A stretch of 64,000 nt of DNA from Ornithinimicrobium faecis (GTDB taxonomy: Bacteria; Actinomycetota; Actinomycetes; Actinomycetales; Dermatophilaceae). A model generated the notes under the pieces. That model was not told the DNA's origin. It worked only from the letters and a program-made list of their open reading frames with translations, and did no database searches. Each line of letters opens with the position of its first letter. Positions within the stretch are counted from its first letter, which is position 1. Of this stretch, positions 51,039 to 60,653 are shown piece by piece. The stretch lies in NCBI RefSeq assembly GCF_023923225.1, contig NZ_CP099489.1:3906001-3970000 (forward strand), written 5' to 3'. The translations under genes and the position numbers were made by a program.

Positions 51039-52625
51039 TCACGCCCAGGGGTCGGCTTCCTTCGGCCCCCGCGCTCTTGCCACCAGCAGAAGGGCGGCGA
51101 TGACTGGGACCATCGCAACCACGTAGCGGGGTCGGGCCTCGAAGAGCATCAGGTAACCGCCGACAACGACCAGCGTGGTGCACAGCGCGGTCTCGAGAAC
51201 GCCCGGTCGCATCCTGAGCAATGAGTACCCCAGCAGCGCCAGCACGGCCAGCCAGAATCCTTGACTGACGGCGGCCTTCACTGGATAGAGGGAGCCACTG
51301 GCAACGGCGACCTCGGACAGCGGAGCCAGGGTGTTGAAGACGGGCTGCGGCTTCTGTCGGCTATCTAGACCCTCTCCCGACGCCCAGAACGTACCGTCGG
51401 CCCACGTCCAGGCCACCTTCATCACAAAGAATCGTGCGGTCGCAACAAATCCTTGAGAAGTGATATTCGACTCGACCCTGTCCCACAGCATGTCGCGACG
51501 TTCCCGTTGGTCGTCGATAGCGGCGGTCGCATCGACCATCTCTTGGCGGTATGCACCATAGCGCCTCACTGGCGAGGCGTCCTTCGTGTCGTATGTGCCG
51601 GAAGCCAGCCACATCACGGCAGGGAACGGCTCCCGCACCTCACTCAGTACCCTATCATCCAGGCCCGTATACGATTCAGCCACCGAGGAACTTGCCATGA
51701 AAGCAAGTAGAAAAACCGCGCTAGCGGATACCGCACCATGGAGATATCGCGTGCGAAGTCGTTGTGACCGTACCAATATGATGGCCGCTACTACCCCGAC
51801 ACCGCAACCAAGCACCAGTGCCACGGTATAGACTTTAAGAACTACGGCGAAAGCGAGAACACATCCTCCCACGGAGCACAAAACGTAGAATCCACTCCCC
51901 GATCGACATCGAAAGAGCGCTGCCATGGCGGTGACACCCGCGGCGACGCAGACCGCGGCAGGGAGGTCCGAGTATGGCACTGCAACCATGGGTGTCAGCC
52001 CGAGCAATACCAGAATTATCCCCTGAATAGGCAGGATCCATTCTGGCTCTTTCAGCAGCGAAGCGATACACCCTATGCACATCGAGACAACCACCACGCA
52101 AAACACCTGGAAGAGCACGAGACTCATGGTCGGGGAGAACCCCACCGCATGGCCGAGGTCGACAATTAACATTTCTAGGGCAAGCAGTGGCACATTATTT
52201 GGAAAGCGCGCGAAGTAGTCCAGCACGTGATCGCTGAGGTGTCGGTCTTGCGAGAGAGTCTCTGCGGCATTGGCGACCGCGCCGGCATCCCAACCATAGG
52301 AGATCACGGCCGAGAAGGCGTAGGTAGTCGTACCGACTGCCACGAGGGCGCCACCTAGGCAGAGCGCGAGCAGCGGTCGGCGCGCCTGCCACGCGGCCAA
52401 CGTGCGTCCCCTCTGGAACAAAAGGCCGAGCAGCAACACTCCGATGAACGTCGTCAAGACGAGGCCGCGATCGAAGACGAACCAGGAGTTCCTGGGTGCC
52501 ACGAGGGCGACAGCCACCACGAACATCAGCGCAGCGAATACCAGGAGACGCACGAAGCGCCCGTAACTCCTCGTCGCCACCTGCAGCGCTACGTAGAATT
52601 CTCGATATCGAGCTCGCCGCGACAC
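51039..52625 (-). CDS. Polytopic membrane protein, GT-C (GT39/ArnT)-like
   Basis: A 528-residue protein with about 11-12 hydrophobic segments and few charged loops. The first loop after TM3 contains AVISYGWDAGAVANAAETLS with a luminal Asp, and DYFARFPNNVPLLALEMLIV, the pattern of GT-C lipid-linked glycosyltransferases such as ArnT and mannosyltransferases. A hydrophilic extracytoplasmic loop spans about 330-430. GTG 52625 begins 2 nt after the stop of the lipoprotein gene. Base composition and codon use are less GC-biased than in the core genes, and the three-gene block looks acquired. Activity is only a suggestion. Confidence 0.7.
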   Translation of the reverse strand: MSRRARYREFYVALQVATRSYGRFVRLLVFAALMFVVAVALVAPRNSWFVFDRGLVLTTFIGVLLLGLLFQRGRTLAAWQARRPLLALCLGGALVAVGTTTYAFSAVISYGWDAGAVANAAETLSQDRHLSDHVLDYFARFPNNVPLLALEMLIVDLGHAVGFSPTMSLVLFQVFCVVVVSMCIGCIASLLKEPEWILPIQGIILVLLGLTPMVAVPYSDLPAAVCVAAGVTAMAALFRCRSGSGFYVLCSVGGCVLAFAVVLKVYTVALVLGCGVGVVAAIILVRSQRLRTRYLHGAVSASAVFLLAFMASSSVAESYTGLDDRVLSEVREPFPAVMWLASGTYDTKDASPVRRYGAYRQEMVDATAAIDDQRERRDMLWDRVESNITSQGFVATARFFVMKVAWTWADGTFWASGEGLDSRQKPQPVFNTLAPLSEVAVASGSLYPVKAAVSQGFWLAVLALLGYSLLRMRPGVLETALCTTLVVVGGYLMLFEARPRYVVAMVPVIAALLLVARARGPKEADPWA

Positions 52626-52627
52626 GC

Positions 52628-53200
52628 CTAGCGTCCGTCGGTATCCCAAGGCTGCGGCTCCGGACAGGCGTGCAGTGCCGAATCCATCTCCACGATACCC
52701 TCGTATGGCGACCACGGCGTCACGTCGGAGCCTCCGACCCTAGCTTTCCACTCTGCCAAGAAGCGCTCCCACGAGTCAGGACCGTGCGGCGAGAAGCCCT
52801 GCTCCTTGAGGCACTCCAAAGTAGCCAAAGATGACTCGTAGAGCACCCTGAGCTCCCCTTCATCCAACGGAGCAACCTCAGGATAGCCTGCTTCCTCTTG
52901 GCATTCCTCTGCCGCCTCGTGCGTTAATATCCCGCTAGTATCACCGGGTGCATCGCTGATTGACACCGAACCATCAGAGTTGCGGTCGATGACAAAACCG
53001 CGTTCCTCCATGCAGAGATGAAATCGGCCATCCGCCTCTCGCCCAGCCTGCAACTCCCCTGCCCGGTCGGGCGGCGCTGCAGATTCCGCCTCCTCCGCGG
53101 GTACTTGAGTGCACGCCACAAGGAATCCTGCGCACAGCGTCACGACAACCGTCAGCACAATCCACCATCCCGAACGGCGTGGCGTATCGTCAGGGCACAT
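52628..53200 (-). CDS. Four-cysteine lipoprotein (paralogue of 40860-41558)
   Basis: A 190-residue precursor with signal peptide and lipobox L-V-A-C (Cys about 30). The mature domain has Cys in HLCMEERGFVI, EECQEEAGYP, LECLKEQGFSP and HACPEPQP, arranged like those in the lipoprotein at 40.9 kb, including C-x-E-x-x-G-F, the YP pair, a Leu-Tyr-Glu-Ser helix and W-x-P-Y/F near the end. It probably has two disulfides. ATG 53200. It overlaps the membrane-protein gene unit (2-nt gap), so the two are likely co-transcribed. Function unknown. Confidence 0.8.
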   Translation of the reverse strand: MCPDDTPRRSGWWIVLTVVVTLCAGFLVACTQVPAEEAESAAPPDRAGELQAGREADGRFHLCMEERGFVIDRNSDGSVSISDAPGDTSGILTHEAAEECQEEAGYPEVAPLDEGELRVLYESSLATLECLKEQGFSPHGPDSWERFLAEWKARVGGSDVTPWSPYEGIVEMDSALHACPEPQPWDTDGR

Positions 53201-53247
53201 TGCGAGGTGGTGCTCCGAAACTTGAGCCTGGCGTGCGGCAGATGATG

Positions 53248-53556
53248 TCAGCGGCACGAACCGAAGGTTCTGGGAGCATTTATTGAAACAGATGCAGATG
53301 CAGACCAACTACCCCCGTCCTTGTACACGGTGGCGCTGTAAGAGCGCTCATAGTTATTGAAAGACGAGTACCACCAGGAACTCGCCCCTGGTGCGCGCAA
53401 ACCGATCGTGCCAACACCCGTTCCCGTGGCATAGGCGTCTTCGTAGAGTTCACAGGTAACTGAGCCAGAGTCATACTCTGCAGCAACAGCGGCGCCAGCG
53501 AAGCCAAACAAGAGCCCGACAGTCGCAACTACCGCAACAACCATTCGCTTGAGCAT
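53248..53556 (-). CDS. Small secreted protein, weakly lactococcin-972-like
   Basis: A 102-residue precursor with a classical signal peptide (MLKRMVVAVVATVGLLFGFA, cleavage near AVAAEY). The mature 75 residues have two Cys (VTCELYEDAY and the last-but-one residue), Tyr/Ser-rich strands and the stretch SSFNNYERSYSATVYKDGGS, which recalls the SNY...HSATV pattern of lactococcin-972 bacteriocins. The rest does not match well. ATG 53556 has AAGGAG upstream. It is the first gene of the low-GC block with the lipoprotein and membrane protein. Secretion is clear; a bacteriocin role is speculative. Confidence 0.65.
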   Translation of the reverse strand: MLKRMVVAVVATVGLLFGFAGAAVAAEYDSGSVTCELYEDAYATGTGVGTIGLRAPGASSWWYSSFNNYERSYSATVYKDGGSWSASASVSINAPRTFGSCR

Positions 53557-53699
53557 GGAATACTCCTTGTGGTTGTGCCCCCAGACCCCTTCAGTCAGGG
53601 CACTATAATCACGGTATCGGCAGCTGGGACTTCTGTCAACACTTGAGTTGTCAAACATATTTCCGCGATCCACTTCGCTGCGTCGTGTTGTTGTTGTGC

Positions 53700-55037
53700 C
53701 TACAGTCGCGGATGTTCCCGATGATTAGTCGGCACCTGGATCAGCAGGCTGAGCACCGCACCGAGCCCGGCGAGCACCATCGGATAGACGCAGACATAGA
53801 CCCGCCAGGCCGTGCCCGCCTGACCGCCGGGATCATCGCCGGAGTAGTAGCCGAACAACGCACCGAGCGAGGCCAGCGCGACGCCCGCAACAGCCCCGGA
53901 GAGCCGGCCGAAGAAGCCGAACGCGGCCAGGAAGATGCCCTCCCGGTGGGCGCCGTGGACCGCGGTGTCCTCGTCGAGCACACGGGCGATGACCAGGTCG
54001 TTGCTGGCCAGCATGCCGCCATAGCCGACCCCCAGGCACAGGCCGGCCAGGATGGCGGTGATCAGGTCGTGGGCGAGATAGAGCGGGACGAAGCCCAGGG
54101 TCAGCAGCACCAGCGACAGGCGCCAGGTGAAGGGAGCACCCTTGACCCGCACCACCTTCGCCCACACCGCCAGGAACCCGACCGTGGCGAGGATGACCAC
54201 GCCCTGGAGATAGAGGGCGTAGGCGACCTCAAGGCCCAGGGAATAGCGGACATAGAGCTGGACGCCGGTGAGCACCAGCCCCATCGCGGACAGGTAGCAG
54301 GCGCTGACGACCCCGATCTGCCAGAACCGCGGGTTGGTCAGGATCGCTCTCACGGTGGGCAGGAAGGGCGTGCGCGGCGCGTGGACCGCCCGCGGGTCCT
54401 CCCTGACGCCGAGGGTCATGTAGAGGATGACCGCGCAGGCCAGCACGCCGTAGAGGATCGCGGTGATCGTGAAGCCCTCGGTGGTCTCCTCGGTGCCGAA
54501 CACCGAGGTCGTCAGCCACGGTGTGAGTGCGAGTGAAACGACGAGCGCCAGGAGCTGGAAGCCCTGGCGCAGCGCGTTGGCCACGGCCCGCCGACTCTCC
54601 TGCGGGAACAGTTCGGGCAGCAGGGCCCCGTAATTGGCGTTGATCATGGAGTCGGCGGCCTCGCACAGGATGGCGAAGGTCGCGAACCACACGACCAGCC
54701 CTGCTCCGTCGAGCGACTCGGGCACCGTGAACAGTGCGATCGTGCCCAGCGCGAGGACCGGGGCGCCGACCAGCAGCCACGGACGGCGCCGGCCCCAGCG
54801 GGTGCGGGTGCGGTCGGACAGGAAGCCCAGGACGGGGTTGTCGATCGCGTCGATGATCGCGTAGGCCACCATGACGATGCCGTAGAGCCGCACGTCGAGC
54901 CCGAGCATGTCGACGTAGAACAGGACGATCGAGCCCTTGATCATGTTGATCGGGATCGAGGTGCCGAACATGCCCACGGCATACCGGGCCGGGTGGGTCG
55001 ACGACGGGCCGCTGCTGGGGGGCTGCGGTCCGGTCAC
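53700..55037 (-). CDS. GPH-type (glycoside-pentoside-hexuronide) MFS sugar symporter
   Basis: A 445-residue 12-TM transporter. The GPH signature DAIDNPVLGFLSDRTRTRWG followed by RRRPWLLVGAP is present after TM2, and FGTSIPINMIKGSIVLFYVD at the start matches the MelB group. Substrates of this family are sugars or sulfonated sugars moved with H+ or Na+. GTG 55037. It lies downstream of gamma-glutamyltransferase by 39 nt on the same strand and is back in high-GC composition. Its specific cargo is unknown. Confidence 0.9.
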   Translation of the reverse strand: MTGPQPPSSGPSSTHPARYAVGMFGTSIPINMIKGSIVLFYVDMLGLDVRLYGIVMVAYAIIDAIDNPVLGFLSDRTRTRWGRRRPWLLVGAPVLALGTIALFTVPESLDGAGLVVWFATFAILCEAADSMINANYGALLPELFPQESRRAVANALRQGFQLLALVVSLALTPWLTTSVFGTEETTEGFTITAILYGVLACAVILYMTLGVREDPRAVHAPRTPFLPTVRAILTNPRFWQIGVVSACYLSAMGLVLTGVQLYVRYSLGLEVAYALYLQGVVILATVGFLAVWAKVVRVKGAPFTWRLSLVLLTLGFVPLYLAHDLITAILAGLCLGVGYGGMLASNDLVIARVLDEDTAVHGAHREGIFLAAFGFFGRLSGAVAGVALASLGALFGYYSGDDPGGQAGTAWRVYVCVYPMVLAGLGAVLSLLIQVPTNHREHPRL

Positions 55038-55076
55038 GGGGGTCAGCCTGCCAGACGTATGCCGAGGTGCCGGCCG

Positions 55077-56903
55077 TCAGCGGCCGACGGCGTAACCCTG
55101 CATGCCGCGCGGGTTGGCGCCGGCGCTCAACAGGCCGCTCTCCGGGTCGCGCGCCACAGCGCACATCCGGCCGAGGCTCCACGGGCCCTGCTCCAGCACG
55201 TCGTGCCCGCGTGAACGCAAGTCGGAGCGGACCGTCTCGGGCAGCCGGTCCTCGACGACGAGCACGCCGGGCTCGGTGATCCGCGGGTCGAACGAGCCCG
55301 GGAAGCTGGTGGTGTGGAAGGCGGGGGCGTCGATCGCCTCCTGCAGGGTCGCGCCGTGGGCCAGGTGCCGCAGCAGGAACAGGGACTGCCACTGGTCCTG
55401 CTGGTCACCACCCGGCGAGCCGCACGCGAGCACCGGACGACCCTCGCGCAGGACGAGCGTGGGCGTCAGGGTCGTGCGCGGTCGGCGTCCGGGCCGCAGC
55501 GAGGACGGCAGGCCCTGCTCGAGCCACATCATCTGCAGGCGGCTGCCGAGCGGAAAGCCGAGCTCGGGGATGACCGGCGAGCTCTGCAGCCAGCCACCAC
55601 TGGGGGTCGCCGAGACCATGTTGCCCCAGCGGTCGACGACGTCGAGGTGGCAGGTGTCGCCACGGGTGACCCCGTCGGGGCCGACATCGGGTTCGCCCCG
55701 GTCCTCGCGTTGCGCCTGCTCACGGGTGACCGTGGGTTCGCCGACGCCCGGGCCACCGCCAGCCACCTCGGTGAGCCCGGCGAAGGCTGCCATCCGTGGC
55801 GTGCGACCACCGGGCGAGCCGGGCCGGACCGTGCGATCGGCGTCCGCACCGATGAGCGATGCACGCTGCGCCAGATAGTCAGGGTCGAGCAGATCGTCGA
55901 TGGGCACCGGCTCATCACCGGAGTCGCCGAACCACGCCTCGCGGTCGGCCATCGCCAGCTTCCAGGCCTCCGCGACGGCGTGCACACCGTCGGCGGTGTC
56001 CGGGTCGGGCGGGTCCCCGAGTGCGTCGAGCATGCCCAGCACCTGCAGCAGCGCTGGCCCCTGGCCCCACGGGCCGGTCTTGGCGATGGTGTGGCCCTGC
56101 CATTCCCGCGTCAGCGCCGGCTCCCAGGTGGCGGAGTAGTCCGCCAGGTCCTGGCCGGTGAGGACCCCTGGCAGCACGCGGCCGTCGGAGTGCCGGAAGG
56201 CACGACGGGCGAACGCGTCCACCGCCTCGGCGACGAAGCCCTGCGACCAGGCGGCACGCACCGCCTCCACCTGGGCCTCCCGGTTGCCCGCACCCTCCCC
56301 GGCGGCCACCAGACGATCGAGGGTGTCGGCCCACGCCGTGTTGCGGAACAGCTCCCCCGGCCGCGGCGGTCGTCCGCCGGAGAGCCAGACGTCGGCCGAG
56401 GTGGTCCAGTCCGACTCAAAGAGGTCCTGCACTGCCGCCACCGTCGCCCCCACCCGGGCGACCAGAGGGTGGCCGTGCCGCGCGTAGTGGCACGCTGGCG
56501 CGAGGACCTGAGCGGGCGGCATACTGCCGTGGTCCCGCAGCAGGAGCAGCCAGGCGTCCACCGCTCCGGGGACCGCCGTGGCCAGCGGTCCAGATCCGGG
56601 CACCCGGTCCATCCCCTGGGCGCGGAAGTGCTCGACGGTCGCGCCCGCCGGGGCCGGGCCCTGGCCGCACAGCACGGTCGGCGTCGGGTCGTCAGCGGTG
56701 GCGATGATCGCGGGCAGGTCGCCCCCGGGGCCGTTGAGGTGCGGCTCGACCAGGTGCAGCACGAAGCCGCCAGCGACGGCTGCGTCGAAGGCGTTGCCCC
56801 CCTGCTCGAGGATCCCCATCGCCGTCTGCGAGGCGATCCAGTGCGTGCTGGAGACCATGCCGAAGGTGCCGGTCAGCGTCGGGCGCGTCGTGAAGTCAGC
56901 CAT
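55077..56903 (-). CDS. Gamma-glutamyltransferase family protein
   Basis: An Ntn-hydrolase that cleaves gamma-glutamyl bonds (glutathione or related peptides) or acts on cephalosporin-type amides. The 608 residues contain GMVSSTHWIASQTAMGILEQ GGNAFDAAVA, and the self-processing site TRGDTCHLDVVDRWGNMVSA, with the nucleophile Thr at about residue 415. The end has ACGSPGGDQQDQWQSLFLLR, the glycine-rich family motif. No signal peptide is evident, so it is probably cytoplasmic. ATG 56903 follows a 28-residue peptide gene by 5 nt. Actinobacteria use mycothiol, so glutathione may not be the substrate. Confidence 0.92.
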   Translation of the reverse strand: MADFTTRPTLTGTFGMVSSTHWIASQTAMGILEQGGNAFDAAVAGGFVLHLVEPHLNGPGGDLPAIIATADDPTPTVLCGQGPAPAGATVEHFRAQGMDRVPGSGPLATAVPGAVDAWLLLLRDHGSMPPAQVLAPACHYARHGHPLVARVGATVAAVQDLFESDWTTSADVWLSGGRPPRPGELFRNTAWADTLDRLVAAGEGAGNREAQVEAVRAAWSQGFVAEAVDAFARRAFRHSDGRVLPGVLTGQDLADYSATWEPALTREWQGHTIAKTGPWGQGPALLQVLGMLDALGDPPDPDTADGVHAVAEAWKLAMADREAWFGDSGDEPVPIDDLLDPDYLAQRASLIGADADRTVRPGSPGGRTPRMAAFAGLTEVAGGGPGVGEPTVTREQAQREDRGEPDVGPDGVTRGDTCHLDVVDRWGNMVSATPSGGWLQSSPVIPELGFPLGSRLQMMWLEQGLPSSLRPGRRPRTTLTPTLVLREGRPVLACGSPGGDQQDQWQSLFLLRHLAHGATLQEAIDAPAFHTTSFPGSFDPRITEPGVLVVEDRLPETVRSDLRSRGHDVLEQGPWSLGRMCAVARDPESGLLSAGANPRGMQGYAVGR

Positions 56904-56908
56904 GTCGC

Positions 56909-56995
56909 TCAGTCCACCACAGCGGCCAGGACGGCAGCGGCCAGGAAGAGCGCGAGCGCCACCAGGACGATGACCCGGCGCGAGCGGGGCGTCAT
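56909..56995 (-). CDS. 28-residue single-TM peptide
   Basis: ATG 56995 overlaps the MFS stop (TGATG), and the peptide MTPRSRRVIVLVALALFLAA continues AVLAAVVD to TGA at 56909. A basic head and one hydrophobic helix predict a small membrane protein. Its position, coupled to the exporter and 5 nt before ggt, suggests a small subunit or regulator of the transporter. It is short, so chance cannot be excluded, but the spacing and the overlap support translation. Confidence 0.55.
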   Translation of the reverse strand: MTPRSRRVIVLVALALFLAAAVLAAVVD

Positions 56996-58278
56996 CAGAT
57001 GACCTTCTCCGCGAGCGGCTCGGTCGTGCCGTATTGCACGCTGAGCCAGTTGCCCCGCTCACGCTGCAGGCGAATCCTGATGTCATTGGTGCGCATGACA
57101 TAGATGGTCGCAAGAGAGACGGCCAGGCCGCACGTCACGGTCGCGATCAGGATGGTCCAGCGTGCACCAAAGGTCTCCCCGATCCAGCCGATGACCGGTG
57201 CTCCCAGAGGAGTGCCACCCATGAAGACGGCCATGTAGAGCGCCATCACCCGACCACGCACCTCGGGCGCGACGCTGAGTTGGACCATGGAGTTGGCGGT
57301 GACCATCACGGTCAGCGCCGAGAGCCCGGTCGGGATCAGCAGCAGGGTGAACGTGACGAAGTTGGGCGACAGGCCCACGAACAGGGTGCACAGGGAGAAC
57401 ACGCCCATCGAGCCGAGCAGGATCCGCAGCCTCGGCTTCTCCCGGCGGGCAGCGAGCAGCGCGCCGCCGAGCGAGCCGATCGCCATCACGGAGCCGACGA
57501 TGCCGTAGTCGGTCACGCCCCGCCCGAAGACCTCGGTGGCCATCAGGGCGTTGGTGATCTGGAAGTTCATCCCGAAGGTGCCGTGGATGAAGATCAGCGT
57601 CATGATCAGGATGAGGTCGGGGCGGTGCTTGACGTAGGCCAGGCCCTCTCGAATGCGCCCCTTGCCAGCAGCGATGGGGGCGGGGGTGAGCCGGGTGGGG
57701 TCCATCGCCAGGAGGGCAAAGATCACCGCGACGAAGGAGAACGCGTTGACCATCAGGGTCGGGCCGATGCCGATCCAGGCGATCAGCAGGCCTGCTGCGC
57801 CGGGGCCGATGAGGCGGCCGCTGTTGAAGGACGCGCTGTTCAGTCCCACGGCGTTGGTGATCTGGGTGGGCGGGACCATCTCGGAGACGAAGGCCTGCCG
57901 GGCCGGGCCGTCGACTGCGGCCGAGCAGCCCTGGATGAAGGCGAGCAGATAGATGTGCCAGAGCTCGGCCACCCCAGTGATCACGAGCAGCGCCATGGCC
58001 ATGGCGGTGAGGGCCATCAGTGACTGGGTCACGATCATGACCTTGCGCTTGGCGAAGCGGTCGGACACGGCTCCTGCGGCGGGGGCCAGGAGCACCATGG
58101 GCAGGAACTGCAGGCCGGTCACGATGCCCAGGGCCTGCGCGGAGTTGTTGGTCAGCTGGGTCAGGACCAGCCAGTCCTGGGCGACGCGGCCCATCCAGGT
58201 GCCGGTGTTGGAGATGACGCCGCCGGCGGCGTAGATGCGGTAGTTCTTGATGGACAGCGAGCTGAACATGGTGCTCAC
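56995..58278 (-). CDS. MFS exporter, 12-TM (DHA3-like)
   Basis: A 427-residue inner-membrane exporter. It shows RYYRIYAAGG-type start (SIKNYRIYAAGGVISNTGTW), VAQDWLVLTQLTNNSAQALG, motif A AAGAVSDRFAKRKV (about 72-85) and GPARQAFVSEMVPPTQITNA VGLN, typical of the EntS/DHA3 group. GTG 58278 overlaps the MarR stop (GTGA); ATG 58269 is also in frame. The MarR-exporter arrangement suggests drug or metabolite efflux under MarR control. The cargo cannot be told. Confidence 0.92.
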   Translation of the reverse strand: MSTMFSSLSIKNYRIYAAGGVISNTGTWMGRVAQDWLVLTQLTNNSAQALGIVTGLQFLPMVLLAPAAGAVSDRFAKRKVMIVTQSLMALTAMAMALLVITGVAELWHIYLLAFIQGCSAAVDGPARQAFVSEMVPPTQITNAVGLNSASFNSGRLIGPGAAGLLIAWIGIGPTLMVNAFSFVAVIFALLAMDPTRLTPAPIAAGKGRIREGLAYVKHRPDLILIMTLIFIHGTFGMNFQITNALMATEVFGRGVTDYGIVGSVMAIGSLGGALLAARREKPRLRILLGSMGVFSLCTLFVGLSPNFVTFTLLLIPTGLSALTVMVTANSMVQLSVAPEVRGRVMALYMAVFMGGTPLGAPVIGWIGETFGARWTILIATVTCGLAVSLATIYVMRTNDIRIRLQRERGNWLSVQYGTTEPLAEKVI

Positions 58279-58721
58279 TGGTCGACCACCCGGTTCAGCA
58301 GCTCGCTCGCACGGGACAGCAGCTCACGCTCCTCGTCGGTCAGACCGTCGAGGCGCTCGGTCATCCAGGCATCGCGGCGGGCGCGGTGCTCGTCGAGCTG
58401 CTCCTGCCCTGCCGGAGTCAGCGAGAGCCGGACCACGCGGCCGTCCTCATCGTCCGAGGCCCGCTCCACCAGACCGAGCTCGACCAGTTTGCCGACGGTG
58501 CGACTCATGCTCGGGGCGCTCACCCGCTCGATCGCCGCCAACTCCCCTGACGTCTGCGAGGACGCGGCCAGGCGGATGATCACGCTCATCTGGTGCGGCG
58601 CGACCCCGCCAGTCGTCGTCTCGAACCGGACGCGTCGGGAGACGCGCATGCAGGCGATGCGCAGGTCGTGCGCGAGGCGGACGATGCTCTCCGGTGAGTT
58701 GGGGTCTGGCTGGGCGGGCAC
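58275..58721 (-). CDS. MarR-family transcriptional regulator
   Basis: A 148-residue winged-helix repressor. Helices are SIVRLAHDLRIACMRVSRRV, QMSVIIRLAASSQTSGELAA, the recognition helix SAPSMSRTVGKLVELGLVER and the wing ASDDEDGRVVRLSLTPAGQE. It is translated from GTG 58721 and coupled to the exporter it probably controls. Upstream (58755-58790) the DNA is unusually AT-rich with TTAACTCATTACCTCTGCTAA, likely the promoter/operator. The ligand is unknown. Confidence 0.93.
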   Translation of the reverse strand: MPAQPDPNSPESIVRLAHDLRIACMRVSRRVRFETTTGGVAPHQMSVIIRLAASSQTSGELAAIERVSAPSMSRTVGKLVELGLVERASDDEDGRVVRLSLTPAGQEQLDEHRARRDAWMTERLDGLTDEERELLSRASELLNRVVDQ

Positions 58722-58870
58722 GGCGGTCCTCGAGTCGTGGCAGGGTGAGATCGGTCTTTACCTTAACTCATTACCTCTGCTAACGATTCCTCGCCGCTCG
58801 CCGTCGTGCAGAGCGGGCAGCGGTGACCGCTTCTGCACGACGCAGGGAGTGTCGGCGAACGTGGCGGCGG

Positions 58871-60340
<1,470 letters not shown>

Positions 60341-60358
60341 GCCGCATAGATTAGGGCC
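60341..60358. promoter_or_regulatory. Two-way promoter with overlapping -10 boxes (NCS2 permease / DUF2530)
   Basis: The two starts are only 18 bp apart. Plus-strand TAGATT (60347-60352) lies 6 nt before ATG 60359; minus-strand TAATCT (60353-60348) lies 7 nt before ATG 60340. The two -10 boxes share five base pairs, so both transcripts start almost at the codons and cannot be opened independently. Confidence 0.65.
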
Positions 60359-60625
60359 ATGTCAGACATTCCCGATAGGGAGGCCGTCGCCCAGAGCGGT
60401 GGCCTGCCTCAGATTGACCCTCCGGTGGCCAATCTGCCAACCCTCAGGATCCTGCACTGGGGCATGGCCCTGTGGGTGGTCGTGCTGCTGGTGGTGCTTG
60501 CGGTCCCCGCGCTGCGCGAGGGCGATCGGCACTGGTGGGTGTGGGTGCCCGTGGCTGGTCTGAGCCTCGGGGCCCTCGGTCACATCTATCTGGCCCGGGG
60601 CCGCGGCAACGCAGCCGACGCCTGA
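60359..60625 (+). CDS. DUF2530 small membrane protein
   Basis: An 88-residue protein with two hydrophobic segments (about 37-53, LWVVVLLVVLAVPAL, and 61-80, WVWVPVAGLSLGALGHIYLA) joined by a short charged turn (REGDRHWW). The pattern matches DUF2530, found only in actinobacteria. Leaderless ATG 60359. Shares its promoter region with the purine permease. Function unknown. Its stop codon lies in a short tandem duplication. Confidence 0.88.
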   Translation: MSDIPDREAVAQSGGLPQIDPPVANLPTLRILHWGMALWVVVLLVVLAVPALREGDRHWWVWVPVAGLSLGALGHIYLARGRGNAADA

Positions 60626-60652
60626 GCCTCAGGTGGCAGCCGACGCCTGAGC
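60611..60652. repeat. 25-bp-spaced duplication at the DUF2530 3' end
   Basis: GCAGCCGACGCCTGAGC occurs at 60611-60627 and 60636-60652, duplicating the last codons and stop of DUF2530 up to the edge of the convergent DUF3027 gene. Confidence 0.8.
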
Positions 60653-60653
60653 G

